Below are positions 23,163-34,980 of a DNA stretch of 64,000 nt, in pieces; the stretch's first letter is position 1; each line of letters starts with the position of its first letter. The translations under genes were made by a program, and so were the position numbers. The DNA lies in the NCBI GenBank assembly GCA_014529385.2, contig CM043963.1, positions 71,564,412 to 71,628,411 of the forward strand. Direction: 5' to 3'. The notes beneath the pieces are model-generated. The model had not been told where the DNA came from. It worked only from the letters and a program-made list of their open reading frames with translations, and did no database searches. This stretch comes from Adiantum capillus-veneris. Lineage: Eukaryota; Streptophyta; Polypodiopsida; Polypodiales; Pteridaceae.

Positions 23163-23767
23163 TGCAAAAAAATACGTATAAAGACATAGCAAAATCTGGA
23201 AGTGTTCGAAACTGAAATCTATGAGTACCTATGCGTAGCTTATGCTGCCACGATTCTAATGACTACTTGCAAGCAAAAAACAGACATCATTTGATATACT
23301 TACGGCCACAAATAGCTCATAGATGCATGAGCACATATGCTCCGTTCCGCAAGGAATGCTTGGTGTTGGCATGTAGCTCTTTCTGAGGCTAGCGCAATGG
23401 TGCAGTCGGTTCTCCAATGTGATGAGCGAGCAAGGAGTAGCGCGAGGATGAAGCTCATGCTGTCTCTCTTCCTCTCTCACACACAATCAACAACAGCTTA
23501 AAACTTATGATTATGAAAAAATTTCTCTTTACAAAATGACCTAGGTACCTTATATACGAAGGTCACCTTAGGTTAAACCTAAAATAGAGTTTGAGGGGTC
23601 AAATGGCTTGGTATTTACAATCTGGAAGTTCCATTGAACCCTGGCTTCTGCAACTAGACTATCTACTTATTACAAATGATGTTTCTAACCATAATCCGTA
23701 GCATTTCATAGCTCTCAGAAAATAAGGCTTTGTTGAGTTATGTCGTGCATTGACCCAGCCGTCAACA
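23163..23767 (-). repeat. 3' LTR of the gag/protease element, right part
   Basis: Continuation of the LTR interrupted at 19809; CCATA (23158-23162) is the second copy of the Copia-A target site. On the minus strand the LTR starts TGTTGAC directly after the polypurine tract. Confidence 0.87.
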
Positions 23768-23779
23768 CTCTCCCCCTCC
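23768..23779 (-). other. Polypurine tract of the gag/protease element
   Basis: GGAGGGGGAGAG on the minus strand, immediately 5' of the 3' LTR. Confidence 0.87.
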
Positions 23780-24948
23780 GTGTTCTTGTCGTCCCTGACA
23801 TGACCTGGTTGTTGATGTTGGGGCGGTCTTTGTTGTCGCTTTGCTGATGTAAAGAAAGTATTGGCTATAGCCTTTGCACGCGTTCATCATGTTCATCCAA
23901 TCCGATACACATAGTCGTCACATGATTATGGGAAATCATAACTAATGACGAACTTTATGTCCTTCAAATCTATGCTTAGATGCAGCATCTGTTTCTATGA
24001 TTATAGGTCTATTGCCAGATTCTAAATTCAGGATGAACCCAATCTCGTGCAGCTTGACTCTTGGTTGCTCCTGTAGATCTGTCAATTCTGAGTATTTATC
24101 ATTCTCAAAAACAACTTCTACAATCTGTAGAATTGAGTGATTTGCTTTCAGATCTTGTGAGCCAATGACAACTTTGTAAGGATCTTGTAGAAATTGTATG
24201 GCTAAACCTTCAACTTCTTTAGGCCAATGAAAATCTGTCTGTCAGGTCCAATCAAGGAGATAGTTTTTCTGATTTGAGGTTCCAAACCCATGTTAAACAT
24301 TCACTCCGTCTCATCAAGGACAAGATGTGTAACCATGTGAAGGCGAGTCAACTTCTTTGAAACCCAAATCTGAGTTACAAAAGCTTGCGACTTTTTGTTT
24401 TTCCTAGATTCTCTTGTAGCCTTTGACTGTTTTCCTTTTGGCATTGGATCTTGTGATTTTTCATCAGAGATCTTTGTCTTCTTGATCCATACTTGCTTTG
24501 GCCAATCTGACTCTTTGGTATCCAGATTTTTCGAACTTTTTGGTTCTGACTTGTTGTTCTTTGCTTTTGGCCTTTTTTGGTTGTGAAGGAAGCTACTAGT
24601 GAGGGTGATGACCTAAGTTGTTGGTAGGGAATGTCATAAGAATCATCACTATCACTCCTATCCTCAACAAGGTTACATTCTAGAACTTTCCCTTTGTGGT
24701 TTGTCTCGTTATGGAAAGTTGCTGGTTGCTTGCTCTAGGGTTGTTGTTTTTGGGATGACTTTGGTATCCACTTGATTAGAGTGTTGGTAGCTCCTTGACA
24801 TGGTTGTGTTCTTCTTGGATGAGTCTTTTCTTCATGGATAGGAACCACGTATGAGGATGCTTGTTGCAATTGTGTTTCCACCGAAGATTTTGGAATCTAT
24901 TTTTTATGCACTTCGTTTTGTACCAATGACGTTTCCTGGGTCTTTGAT
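23780..24948 (-). other. Spacer between protease region and 3' LTR, with a conserved Lys-rich open stretch
   Basis: Minus-strand codons from 24612 down to a TGA at 24303-24301 stay open for 104 codons. They encode a Lys-rich segment (KQVWIKKTKI; RKNKKSQAF) followed by IWVSKKLTRLHMVTHLVLDETE. There is no suitable start codon. The same stretch is identical in block copy 1. It resembles no RT or integrase motif I know. The short plus-strand ORF opposite (24395-24586) is taken as a shadow. Confidence 0.5.
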
Positions 24949-25881
24949 CTAGACATCATAAAACCATGCATTTGTTAAAGCTTTGTTTATGTCACATGCT
25001 GTGTCGTCTAAATTTCCATTGTTTGCATCTTCTTGAAGCTCCAAGTGTTCTATAGAGTTGTAGAACTTGTCTTCTTCTTCGTCTTCGTTTTCTTGGATCA
25101 CACTTATTGCAAAGTAAGAAACGATATTATAGCCATTTTCGCAAAACTTCCTTGTTGGATTGTCTTGAATAGCACACACATCCAGAGTAGCCAAGATGTG
25201 TTACCATTTGAGTGGCCCTAATTCTTCCTCAGGAAAGGGTTCTGGGATATAATCCTCATCTTCAATTTCCATTTCTAGGATGCCTTCCTCTCGCATTAAG
25301 CTTCCGCATTGCGAAGCTCCACACATCCATAGTTCTTTAGGCTTACCCAACCATGTTGGAAGTTCTGATCCTACTACAATAGAGGAATCAAACTCCACTA
25401 TAGGTGTTCTTGTCCCATCCCTATAACTATGGTCCTTCAAGTTTATCCTTGTCATGATCTCCATATGTCTTAGGTAGATATAGTCATAACGCTAGTCTTG
25501 GACCATTTTCAATTGTCACATGAATCGTCTTCCTAAAATGATGTCATAGTTGTTCTTCTTGACAAAGTCAACAATAGCAAAAGTTTTCTCATATTCAATG
25601 CCACAAGAAGTAATGACTACTTTTTCTAGAAGTCCTATGGGCCTTTCCATGTGTCCGTTTGCAAGCTGCAGTTTCATCCTTATAGCCCTCATTGCTGGTT
25701 TTCCCCATGTTTCCCAAACCTCTTTTGTTGCGATGGAAACACCGGCTCCGTTGTCAAGGATTTCCATGGTTGATACACCTTGAAATTTCACAAGAAGAGT
25801 GATGTTCCCATCTTTTTCCTCGTAGTACTTGTCGCCTACCTTGTTTAGTGGCACTTGCCTAGTGTTTGATCCGTTCCTCAA
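24949..25881 (-). pseudogene. Retropepsin-like aspartic protease and acidic tail
   Basis: The open stretch 25881-25516 holds EILDNGAGVSIATKEVW (active site at about 25765), LANGH...PIGLLEKV, and YDIILGRRFM at its end, the two halves of a gypsy-type retropepsin. The triad reads D-N-G, while block copy 1 keeps D-S-G, so this copy has probably lost activity. Two more open stretches (25464-25201 and 25194-24949) are acidic (EIEDEDYIPEPFPEEEL; ENEDEEEDKF). In autonomous elements an RT would follow; here none does. Confidence 0.75.
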
Positions 25882-28380
25882 TTTGAGTCATTGGTTTTTT
25901 AACAACAAATTTCTCTAGGCATTTTCCCGCAGTAGCCCACATGTTTGGTCTTATTCTGAGCAACTCGGCTAACGTTATTGTACAGGTGACTGGTGTTGAC
26001 AAAATGTCTATCAGCCCTTTTGAATCAATGACCTTGTTGGGAGATAGTCTCCATGATGGGACTGGAACAACATCTGACTTGGACTCGTGCTCTCTTGTAT
26101 AAGATGGTAGAGTTCTTAGCGAATGGGGTTGACTGTTCATAGACTATACATATCCTTTCTCTCCCCAATACAATTCCTCTTCTAGATTCATTTGAGATCC
26201 AACCTCAAATTTCTCTATGGTGGAAGAGACACTCCTCTTCCATCACCTGTTTGGTTTAATCATTTGCTTACCTCACTTGCTTCATTGGGCTCTTTGACTC
26301 GTTTCCACAATTTGTCAAGACCATCTATTTGTTTACTGCTATCGGGTATAGTTATGTGAAATCCCTCAAAAGAGTTATCGGTGGTATTCAAAACTATCCT
26401 TGGCTCTAACATTGAGTTCTTGAACTTTTGTCCGTGCTCGTGACTGGAATCTGGCTCTTTTCGTTCCTGGTTTCGTGGGAGTACTAGTATAGGTGGGACA
26501 AGGATCACACCCTCAAGTTTTTCTACTGGTGGTTCTAGTAAAGCTTGAGCTTTTTGAATCATTTTCTTGCACATTTCAAGTCTATCCTTTTCTAGTTCCA
26601 CATATGGATATGTCATCCATCTCTTCTCTTGGGTTTGGTTGTTTTTGATTGGTGTTTCATAGGATTTTAGGAGGGCATCTAATTGCTCATTAACCTCTCG
26701 ACCAGTACTGATCCTCCCAAACTAGCACTTCTCGGTTTCTCATCTATGGATAGTTCTTCTGGAGGTTGAGACATCTTTGTAAGAGAAGGTGCATCCATTT
26801 TCTCATGTTGTCTTATCTTCTCTTCAGCTTGGGTAAGCTTCTCAGTCAGGGATTTTTGCTCTCGTTCCCTACCTGTTTCTATCCTAGCCTTCATAGCTTT
26901 CCAGTTATTCCATTTGCTCTTGGTGTTTTGACTAAGTGAGTTGGTATTTTGCTCACCCATCTCTGGACTCGTGTCAGTTTCTGTTTTGTCTCTCTCTGGG
27001 TTCTTAGCAGCTTCCTCTTGAGTTTGCACCCTCATAACTACTCGAACTTGTACGACGTTTTCATTTCCGAGCTACTGGGTAGCTGAATGATTCCTAAGAC
27101 AATTGTTGCCGTGATCTTTCTGACTCGGTTTGGGTTTTTTGGACAGTTGGGGATCAAGTGAATGACACCACAGTCTAGAAAATAGACATGTACTTGTGTG
27201 ATCTTCGGTGTCTGAGGACATTGGTTGATCAAGTGGTTGTCACGGCTTTTGTGACAATCTATCTCTGGTTGAGGAGCTTCTTCTTCCAATTCCTCTTGGC
27301 TATAAATAGGCTTTGACATTACTAAGCCTCTATTAGCAAACAATGAACCACAATGTCCTTTCATCCATCTCATACCTTCTTTCTTCTGGTCAAAATGCAA
27401 GAGGTGGAGGTTATACCGGCCACACCATTCCATGTGTTTCTCTCATCTTCTGTCGTTTTGAAGGGCAATACCCCCTTTGGTTGTTATAATACATTGTAGT
27501 TGGTACTCTCACTTGTTTGTTGGATCTTTCCCTCATCTGCATATATCTCATGTCTATAGGCATTCTAGCACTTGGCAATAAGATAGGCTATGGCCTTGCA
27601 ACTCCTACTGGACCTGGCGCTTTCCCCATAACGTATTTGGGTGGAGTAGGTACGACTAGAACAGGTTGTACATACCTCTCCCTAGAATATTCCATGCCAT
27701 AGCAACACTCTTCCCTCTTATGGTTTGTCCATTTTCTCTCAATTTTGCACCATAAAGGTTCTTGGAGATCAAATTTGACTAGAGGAGCTAGTCTCTGAGC
27801 GAATCCTTCTATAAACTTCATTTGCTCACTAGATACCTCTGACTTTATTGTAGGTTGGGTTCTTGGTGAATCACTTCTCTAAGAAGATGTGTCACTCTCA
27901 CTCTCAGTATCATATCTTCTCAAGATTTTTCTCTCATTTGGATAGGAGTAAGTTATAGGGGGTGGTGATGGTACATATGGTCCTTTTGTGGCTGTAATTC
28001 CACCTTTACATAAGTCATGTTCTATGGTTGCATCTGGGTACAACCATGGTCTATTAGGCAGATTCACTTGAGGAAGCATGTCTCACATCTCTGTGATCAT
28101 TTCATCTCTCGTTATCACTCTAGAAGGGAATCCAGGTGGCTCCTTTTTGGAATTCTCATAGGAATTCTCTGCTTGGTGGAGATATCTGTGGTCCTTCATT
28201 GACCAAATGTCCATATCTATAAAAGTTATGTTCTATGGCTGCATCTAGGTACAGCCATGGTGGTAATGTAGCTGGGCTTGTGTTAGAATAATGTGGATAG
28301 ATTCGCATTTCATCACTTCTAAATTGCCTTGCCATACCTCTGGTCATATCTACCAAAGGATTGGTAGAATGGCTTTCCAT
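25859..28380 (-). pseudogene. Gag remnants of the gag/protease element
   Basis: Read 5' to 3' on the minus strand as a chain of open stretches: 28380-28156, 28079-27879, 27821-27588, 27433-27038, 27035-26679, 26616-26260, 26140-25859. Two degenerate zinc-knuckle-like motifs occur in 27433-27038 (DCHKSRDNHLINQC and FLDCGVIHLIPNC), each missing one Cys of a C-x2-C-x3-H-x4-C pattern. The stretch 27035-26679 is charged and likely coiled coil (EKLTQAEEKIRQHEK). The N-terminal part contains a repeated PWLY.DA.IEH motif. I infer gag from position, zinc-knuckle pattern and the adjacent protease. No well-known gag family is recognised. Confidence 0.6.
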
Positions 28381-29674
28381 CCTGATCAGATCTCTTAGAA
28401 GTCAGGAATTTGTGACTCTTTTGGTCTCTGGAAACTAGTTCTGTGTACCCTAAAAGTTTGGATTTAGGAGACTTGGTGTGTCCTATTGCTGGAAAGCTTT
28501 TCTCCTAGCTATACCTGACTCAATTTTAAGTTGTCTATGAAAAGTTAGAGCATTTTTGGTGAACTGCACTTGAAACAACAATCAAAACAATTTCAGGATC
28601 AAGGATTTTTGCTTGTATCTTGACCAAATGTGACCCAAATTTGTTGAAACTTAGTCACTAGGCTTCTTTTATGCTGGCAAACACTTCAGTGAGCTCAAAT
28701 GAAACTTTTGACCTCAAATTTGGACTTGAGACATTATACGCTTATAAAGCCTACGTGCTTAGAGTTTGAGAAAATTTGGTATGTGAGCTCTCCTTGATGT
28801 CCTCTACCCACTGCAAGTTTCAGTTTGTGAATTGGACCTTTATTTTGACACTTGGGACATTATACGCGTATAATGTCATTTGTGTCAGGATGAGGTGACT
28901 TTTGTTTCACTGATTCCTTATCACTCAAGCAACTCTCAGCAAGTTTCATAATTCAATTTGGACATTTTTTGAGCAAGTTAAGACCAATACAAGCCTAAAT
29001 CTGTAGTTTTCTGTCTTTTTCTCTTTGCAAGCCCAAATGAGCTCCAAATTCTATGAAATTTTGGCTAGGGACTTCTTTTATGCTCTAGGACACTGAGGTT
29101 TACTCAAATGTTTGATTTGACCAAAATTTGGTCTATGAGACATTATATGTGTATAAAGTCTTTTGGCTCAGAATGAAATGAAATTTTGCAAACAAGCTTA
29201 AAACATCATTTCCCAACCCCCTATGTGGTCAAAAGTGAAATTTGACTTTCAGATCTGGCCTTGAGACATTATACACGTATAAAGTCTATGTGCTCAGATT
29301 TTTACAAACTTTGGTTCGTGAGCTGGTCTTGTGGTGCTTAACACCTTGGTAAGCTCAAATTTCAATTTTGGTCTGTAAGACATCATATGTGTATGATGTT
29401 TAACTGGTGAAAATGAAGTCAATTTCACTCCACAGGTTCCTCACTACACTGGCATCTCAAAGCAAGTTTCAAAATTGAATTTTGACACTTTTTGTGCAAG
29501 ATATGGCCAATACCAGCCTTTACTTTGCCTAGATGCGTCTTTGGTCTTTGCAAGCCCAAAAGTGATCCAAATTTGATGAAATTTGGCCTAGATGCTTTCT
29601 AAATGCTGTAGATCACAACGGTACACTTAGATGTAACTTTTGATCTCAGATTTGGCCTCTAAGACATCATACGT
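28381..29674 (-). other. Leader of the gag/protease element with ~530-bp tandem repeats
   Basis: Non-coding. From 28730 it consists of ~525-535-bp units (28730-29264 and 29265-29674, the latter cut by the gypsy insertion), each with three palindromic sites based on GACATTATACG followed by its reverse complement. The sites are at 28730, 28856 (perfect 22 bp), 29139, 29265, 29379 and 29663. Text between sites is also shared: the stretch near 28930-29000 matches that near 29455-29520. Confidence 0.75.
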
Positions 29675-30776
29675 TCTCATGAGTTTTTTGGAGCAAGGGA
29701 TTGCGCATATGTATATACACATGCATGGTGCATAAAATAAAGAATTGCCCATTCTTCAGAGCCAGGTGGTTACGTGGGACCCACATGCGTACAAGTAGGA
29801 CAACATGTACATAGTGCATCGATTTTCACTATCACCAATACTAGTGTGTTTTTTCTATAATAATGAGGAGTTGGTAGCGCGTAAAACTTCTTGAGGAAGC
29901 TATCCGCGGGCCGACGACATGAGGTAAGCAGGTGCGTCAGATGGCATCTAGTGGCGTCAAGAGGTCGAATGGGGTCAATACTTGCACGTGGGTAAGCCAG
30001 GACACAATGTGGGTGTTTTCTTGTGATAATTATACAAAAAGGTCATCATGAGAACTGTATTTGGGGGCCACTTTACGTGGTTGCGGGATGCATTATTGGA
30101 AAAAGTTGAGTGCCAGGTGCACTGCGAGGCCACTTTTTGGCCTATTCGGGGTCCGTTTGAGGTCAACTAAAAGGCCAAAGGTGCCCAAGTAATAAAGCTA
30201 AGTATGGGAACTGAAAAACTTGAGAGAAGAGAGAAGAGGAGAAACAGCCGCAACTGAGTTTTTGTTGTTGTTGGAGCCTGTTTTGGCCATAAACTGCTCA
30301 TCCGAGGTCGGATTTGAGCACTTTGACATTGTTGACTGTGGTTTTGGGACCGTTCCGGATGTGATGGCGCTATCCATTTTTCCAAATTCCTCACTGTTTT
30401 TTTGATGTTTTGACTGTGTAAGTTTCTCCTATGAGCGAAGCTTCTGCTCCAATTTGTGATTGTATCTGACATATTTTACCCATATTGTGTAAGCTATTTG
30501 CCCCATTGGTGTTGGCCCAAGCTCATTTGTATCTAAACATCAGAAATTATCCTCTTTTGAGCTGAGTTTTTTGAGTGCGCGTGCGTGTGTGTGTCTGTGT
30601 CTGTGTTGAGTGGGTAAATGGATAGTCTCTCTCCTCTCACTCCATCGGTGTGTTCCCTGTCTTGGCCAGGTGGGTTGTATAAGCCGCGTGGTGCCCCATA
30701 GTGTGTGTGTATATCATCCCAAGAGTGTGTGTCAGGTGATTATAGAGGTGTTGTGTGTGTTTCCATCCCGCTCACA
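29675..30776 (+). repeat. Gypsy 5' LTR
   Basis: 1.10 kb, matching 37287-38349. Ends are TGTCA-like at the start (here TCTCA, one change) and CTCACA at the end. It contains about 30 bp near 30480 and a longer TG/CG-rich run near 30575-30605 that the 3' LTR lacks, which accounts for the length difference. Confidence 0.9.
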
Positions 30777-30782
30777 TTCTTT

Positions 30783-30800
30783 TGGTGCCCCCACGGAGGA
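30783..30800 (+). promoter_or_regulatory. Gypsy primer-binding site (putative)
   Basis: TGGTGCCCCCACGGAGGA starts six bases after the LTR. It begins with TGG, as a complement of tRNA CCA ends should. I have not matched the rest to a specific tRNA. Confidence 0.5.
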
Positions 30801-31817
30801 TCTTCTTCGAGTACCTTCAGCTTCGAGATTACAGGTTGCAGATTAGAGGTTGTAGGTTATAGGGACATGTACAGGTACAGGCACAAGTGATGCACACAGG
30901 TACAGGTAGCTGGAGTAGAGTGATACATTGGCAAGTGGAAGTCACTTGCAATTTTTGTGGGTATGCATCATTTGGTGCCTGTTTGAGTGCATTGTTTGAT
31001 ATTGTACGTTACTTGTGGATACTGCCAATGTACGCCTTGTGGAGCCATACTTGGTTTTGTTTGGCAGTCCCAGCCATTTCTGAGACTTGGTTTGGAAGAT
31101 AGTCATTTCTGAGACTTGACTATACGAGATTTGCATAAGCTTTCGTGAGAGGGTCGATAGCACGAGGTTTTATTGAGCTGGGGATTCTCAAATGTGAGAT
31201 CCTTTCGATGATATAGGTGGCTGGAGCACCCTTTTTGTGACATCGCCATAGGCTATGTACTAGTGATTCCTACTTGATGCTCGGGTTCTATTGTTGGAAG
31301 GTTATGCATACATATACAGTCTATATTTTGGGTTCTCACTGCTCTACTTCTAGGGAAACTCTGTCAAAATTTTTCCAAGTTATGATGGCTGGTCTTTTGG
31401 TCTTTTAAGCCATTTATGCTATTATGCTGCTGAAATTCTGGCAAAATGAGAGGATAAGTCAGATGTGCCTTCTTGGGAGCTGCATGGTTGGCTTTAATGG
31501 ATGATCAAAACGGACCTCAATTAACTCCTTTTCATTTAACACAAAGAATCCAGATAAATGTTCATGTGTCCAAGAAGATTTTTTTCCAGCAGCGCATAGT
31601 CTTTATGTTCGGGCCAAGAAGATTAAGAGAGATATTGGAATGCCCTTTGCTTGTTGTAATTCTGATGATTAACTATGAAAACTCATTTGATGTGCATGTG
31701 TTTGTCCTTATCTAAAGACAAGCTCCATTGAAGTTTCTGGGGATTGAGTCAGTCAAAAGTTTGGGTTCTTGCACGTGTGTTAGAAGGGGTTCTTAAAGCA
31801 TCAAAACTTGGGTAGCC
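30801..31817 (+). other. Gypsy leader (5' untranslated region)
   Basis: About 1 kb between primer site and gag with only short ORFs that show no known motif. A short ACAGGTACAGG-type direct repetition lies at 30868-30910. Confidence 0.65.
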
Positions 31818-33175
31818 ATGGCTTTCTCTTATCCAGAATTTCATGGAAGAAGTGATGAAGATGTGGAAGACTTTTTGGAAAAGATGGAGGTTGCCTGCAT
31901 TAGCAACCATATTCACGATCCTGCACAGATGTTACGTCTTCTCCAGATTTGTTTGAAGAGTGATGCACGAGTTTGGTCCAAAGCATTTGAAGAGGAGTTG
32001 CGTGTGGCTGATCCACCTGTAAGATTTGAGTTGGGACAATCTAAGGCATGGATTGGAAGTGGAGTTTGTGAAGACAGAAGATCCTGATAAAGTGTGGCAA
32101 GAAGTACAAGGTGTGGTGCAAAAGGAAGGTGAGCCAGTAGATGCATATATACATAAGTTTTCATTGGCATGGGAGTGGATGTACAAGGCCTTAGCACCAC
32201 AAGTACCCCCACCTGACATGATGAAGAAGGACAGGTTCTTGGCTAGTCTTTAGGAGAATATACGTCGGAGAGTGGAGCTAAAGAAGCCTAGAACATATGA
32301 AGATGCATTGGAAGTGGCAAGCAACAAAGAGTGGAAACTGAGAAAAATGACCCAGCTAGGGGTGGAGTCTTTGCCCCAGGAGGTCTGAGTTTTAGCCTAT
32401 GGATTCTTTACAAGGTCGCATGCCAAGCGGTTCATCATGAACCAGTGGTTTCTGTTACTCCTCAAGTTATGCCAACAATGGTCACTACAGCAGTGCAAGA
32501 CGATGGGCTAAGGCAAGACATGAGCAAGTGGTAGATTTAATGAAGAATCTCAACCTAAACATGCTAGGTCAAGTGGGAAAATATCGAGGTTGAGGGAGGT
32601 TTGCAAATCAGCCGGGAGGTGAAGAAAGACCTAGGAATGGTGTTGGAAAAAGCAATGGTAGGTTTTGGAGGCAGACGCCCACGTGTTATAATTGTGAAAA
32701 GTTGGGCCACATCAGCCCGCAATGTGATAAGCCACCAAGGATGGGGGGAGGCATGTGTCCATTGCCAAGACAGGTGCTAACTAGGTCAAATGATTATGGC
32801 ATTGAAATTAAGGGAGAAGAAGGAACTAGTGGATTAACCCAAGAGGAAAAGGAAAAGACAAAAGTGATAAGTGTGGTTACCTTGGAGAAGGCATCAAAGC
32901 TAGAGGATACATTAGTGATGCCTATTGGGAAGAGGACCACAAAGGACAAGGAAGGAAGAAGTGCCTTAGGTCCTAGTAAGAAGAAGGGAAAGAGCCATGA
33001 AGGCGAGGATGTCAAGTCCAAGAGGAAAAGGAGGGCTCGTCGCAAGTTTCATGTTTCAGATTTTCCACTAGGGGATGGGCAATTAAGCTATGACTTGAAG
33101 GAGGATCTGACAAGCAAGAAGGCAGATGTTACTTTTGGGCAGCTTATAGAGATGGTGCCTAAGCTAAAGCGATAG
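31818..33175 (+). pseudogene. Gypsy gag with CCHC zinc knuckle
   Basis: Begins at ATG 31818 (MAFSYPEFHGRSDEDVEDFL). A frameshift near 32035 moves it to the frame of 32026-32253 (VWQEVQGVVQKEGEPVDAYI...KFSLAWEWM), typical of the retrotransposon gag fold. A TAG at 32251 is followed in frame by RRRVELKKPRTYEDALEVA. An intact CX2CX4HX4C knuckle, CYNCEKLGHISPQC, lies at 32684-32725. The remainder (to 33175) is Lys/Glu-rich (SKKKGKSHEGEDVKSKRKRR), probably the basic gag C-terminus or linker. Confidence 0.85.
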
Positions 33176-33184
33176 TGGAAGAGG

Positions 33185-33894
33185 ATGGTTAACCCAATGG
33201 AGAAAGAACTAGAGAGAGGCTCAATCAAGGTGCTGGCAATGGATGAGCTACCAGACATTTTTCCAATAGTAGATGTGTGGCACAAAAGAAGAAATATGGG
33301 ACAAGTTTATGTTGATGGCGGAGCCCAAATATGTGTCATAACACACTCATGTGTTGAGAAGATGGGTCTTACAGTGAGACTGGGGTGTCAGGCTTCTAGA
33401 TTAGATTGGCAAACCATCAAAAAGTAAAATGTTTGGGTGTTGTAAAGAGCTTAGAAGTGGAGGCGTATGATGCAAAGGTGGTGGTTGATTTTCATGTGAT
33501 GCCAGCGGGGTTGGGAGCATATCCTATTATACTGGGCAGACAATGGTTACGTGCAGTGGGAGCTATTCAAGATTGGAGACATGGTACAATTAGCCTTTAT
33601 GGAAAGACAGGTGCCAAGAAGCTATATGATATGGACACAAGGAAACGATTGGAGGAGCTTTATGAAGATGAGGATGAGTCTAATGATGAAGACTATTCCA
33701 CAGTGACTGATGAGGACAATGATAGTGCTACCAGTAGTGATGAGGATGTTGATGTTGCATTTCTTTTGATCGACAAAGAAATCCAGGAGTCTGGTTTAGT
33801 CGCATTTGCAAATGAGGTTGAAAATGAAAGTGAAGAGCCTTATGAAGTGATTGAAGGGCTGATGCAAATCAAGGTTGATTTGTCAAAGAAGTAG
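33185..33894 (+). pseudogene. Gypsy aspartic protease
   Basis: Retropepsin in two overlapping frames (33185-33427 and 33406-33894). The active site reads VYVDGGAQICVIT (about 33306-33344), with D-G-G in place of the usual D-S/T-G. The C-terminal half has YPIILGRQWLRAVGAI (about 33520-33570), the flap-distal motif of gypsy proteases. A strongly acidic tail (EDEDESNDED; DEDVDVAF) follows and ends at a TAG (33892). Confidence 0.85.
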
Positions 33895-33897
33895 GAA

Positions 33898-34980
33898 TTG
33901 ATGACACAAATGATCAGTGGAGACCTCTCAACTATGGAGAAGGAGATATATTTGCACATGCTGGCTAGTTTTCCTGATTTTTTCATTACTTCATATGAAG
34001 AGATCAGAGGGTTCAAGGGAGAAGAGATGCATATAGAGCTGAAAGAAGGTGCTAAGCCAGTGCGGCTAAGGCTAAGAAGGATGGGTCAAGAGAAAATGGA
34101 ATCCTTGCGGAAAGAGGTGGACAAGTTAATGAGGGCAGGGTTCATAGTCCCAGTGGAAACCACAGAATGGGTGAGTCCAGTAGTAGTCAGTCCAAAGAAG
34201 GATGGATAGTGGAGGATCTGTGTAGATTTAAACCCTTAAATGCAGCCACTAAGAAGAACCCATATCCTCTTCCATTCATCGGTCAGATTTTGGATTCAGT
34301 GGGCAGGTTATGAGAGGTACAATGTGTGTGATGGTTTTTCAGACTATTTTCAATTGAAGATTGCTCTTAAAGACCAAACAAAGACAACTTTCATTACGCC
34401 ATGGGGCTGCTATTGCTACACGGTATTGGCATTTGGGTTGTAAAATGGACCATCTTTCTATCAAGAGAGAGAAAATTGGATATTGGAACCATTCATTGGA
34501 AGTTGTGTTAAAGCTTTTATGGACGACTTCTGTGTCTACAGCAGTAGGGTTGAACACCATGAGAAGTTGCAAATGGTATTGGCTCGATATGATGAATGCG
34601 GAGAACAACTAAATCCAAAGAAATGTCATCTAGCACAGCCAAGGGTGAAGTTATTGGGCCATATGGTGTCAGAAAATAGCATTGAGGCTGATCCAGACAA
34701 GGTTAAGTCTATTATTCTTCTTCTATCACCTACAAGTACAAAGCAATTGGCAACCTTTATACACAAAGTGAAGTACATGGCGTGGTTTATTCCATTGTCT
34801 TCACAACTCCTTTATCCATTACAACAAGTGGCAAAGCATGATCCATTGCAATGTGATGACAAGTGTGAAGAAGTGTTTCAAGAGGTGTTAGGGGGGTTGT
34901 CAGCCATGCAGGCTCCTGATTGGGAGCAAGTGTTTTATGTAAATCCATCAGTAGGGGATGATGGGAGCAAGTGTTTTATG
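33898..34980 (+). pseudogene. Gypsy reverse transcriptase
   Basis: N-terminal RLRRMGQEKMESLRKEVDKL and AGFIVPVETTEWVSPVVVSPKKDG end at a TAG (34207) in the place where W-R-I-C-V-D-L follows. Motif A region reads YNVCDGFSDYFQLKIALKDQ (about 34320-34375). The catalytic box is AFMDDFCVYS (about 34510-34540), followed by LNPKKCHL and LLGHMVSENSIE. At least one stop and two frameshifts. FMDD is a known variant of YVDD in plant gypsy RTs, so the catalytic pair itself is intact. Confidence 0.9.

Larger units (their letters stand above)
17054..26844. repeat. ~6.45 kb duplicated block, copy 2, with Copia-A inserted
   Basis: Direct-repeat partner of 9439-15908. Without Copia-A and its target duplication it measures about 6.44 kb. 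Unlike copy 1 it continues rightwards into the rest of the gag/protease element, so copy 2 is the one in original context and copy 1 is the derived, truncated one (inference). Confidence 0.85.

Noticed and set aside
28730..29674. Leader tandem repeats as a centromeric or telomeric satellite
   Set aside because: Only about two units are present and they lie inside one LTR element between primer site and gag.
30167..30472. 101-codon minus ORF in both gypsy LTRs (30167-30472 and 37781-38086)
   Set aside because: It lies in the LTR, antisense to the element, and is kept only because the LTRs are alike.
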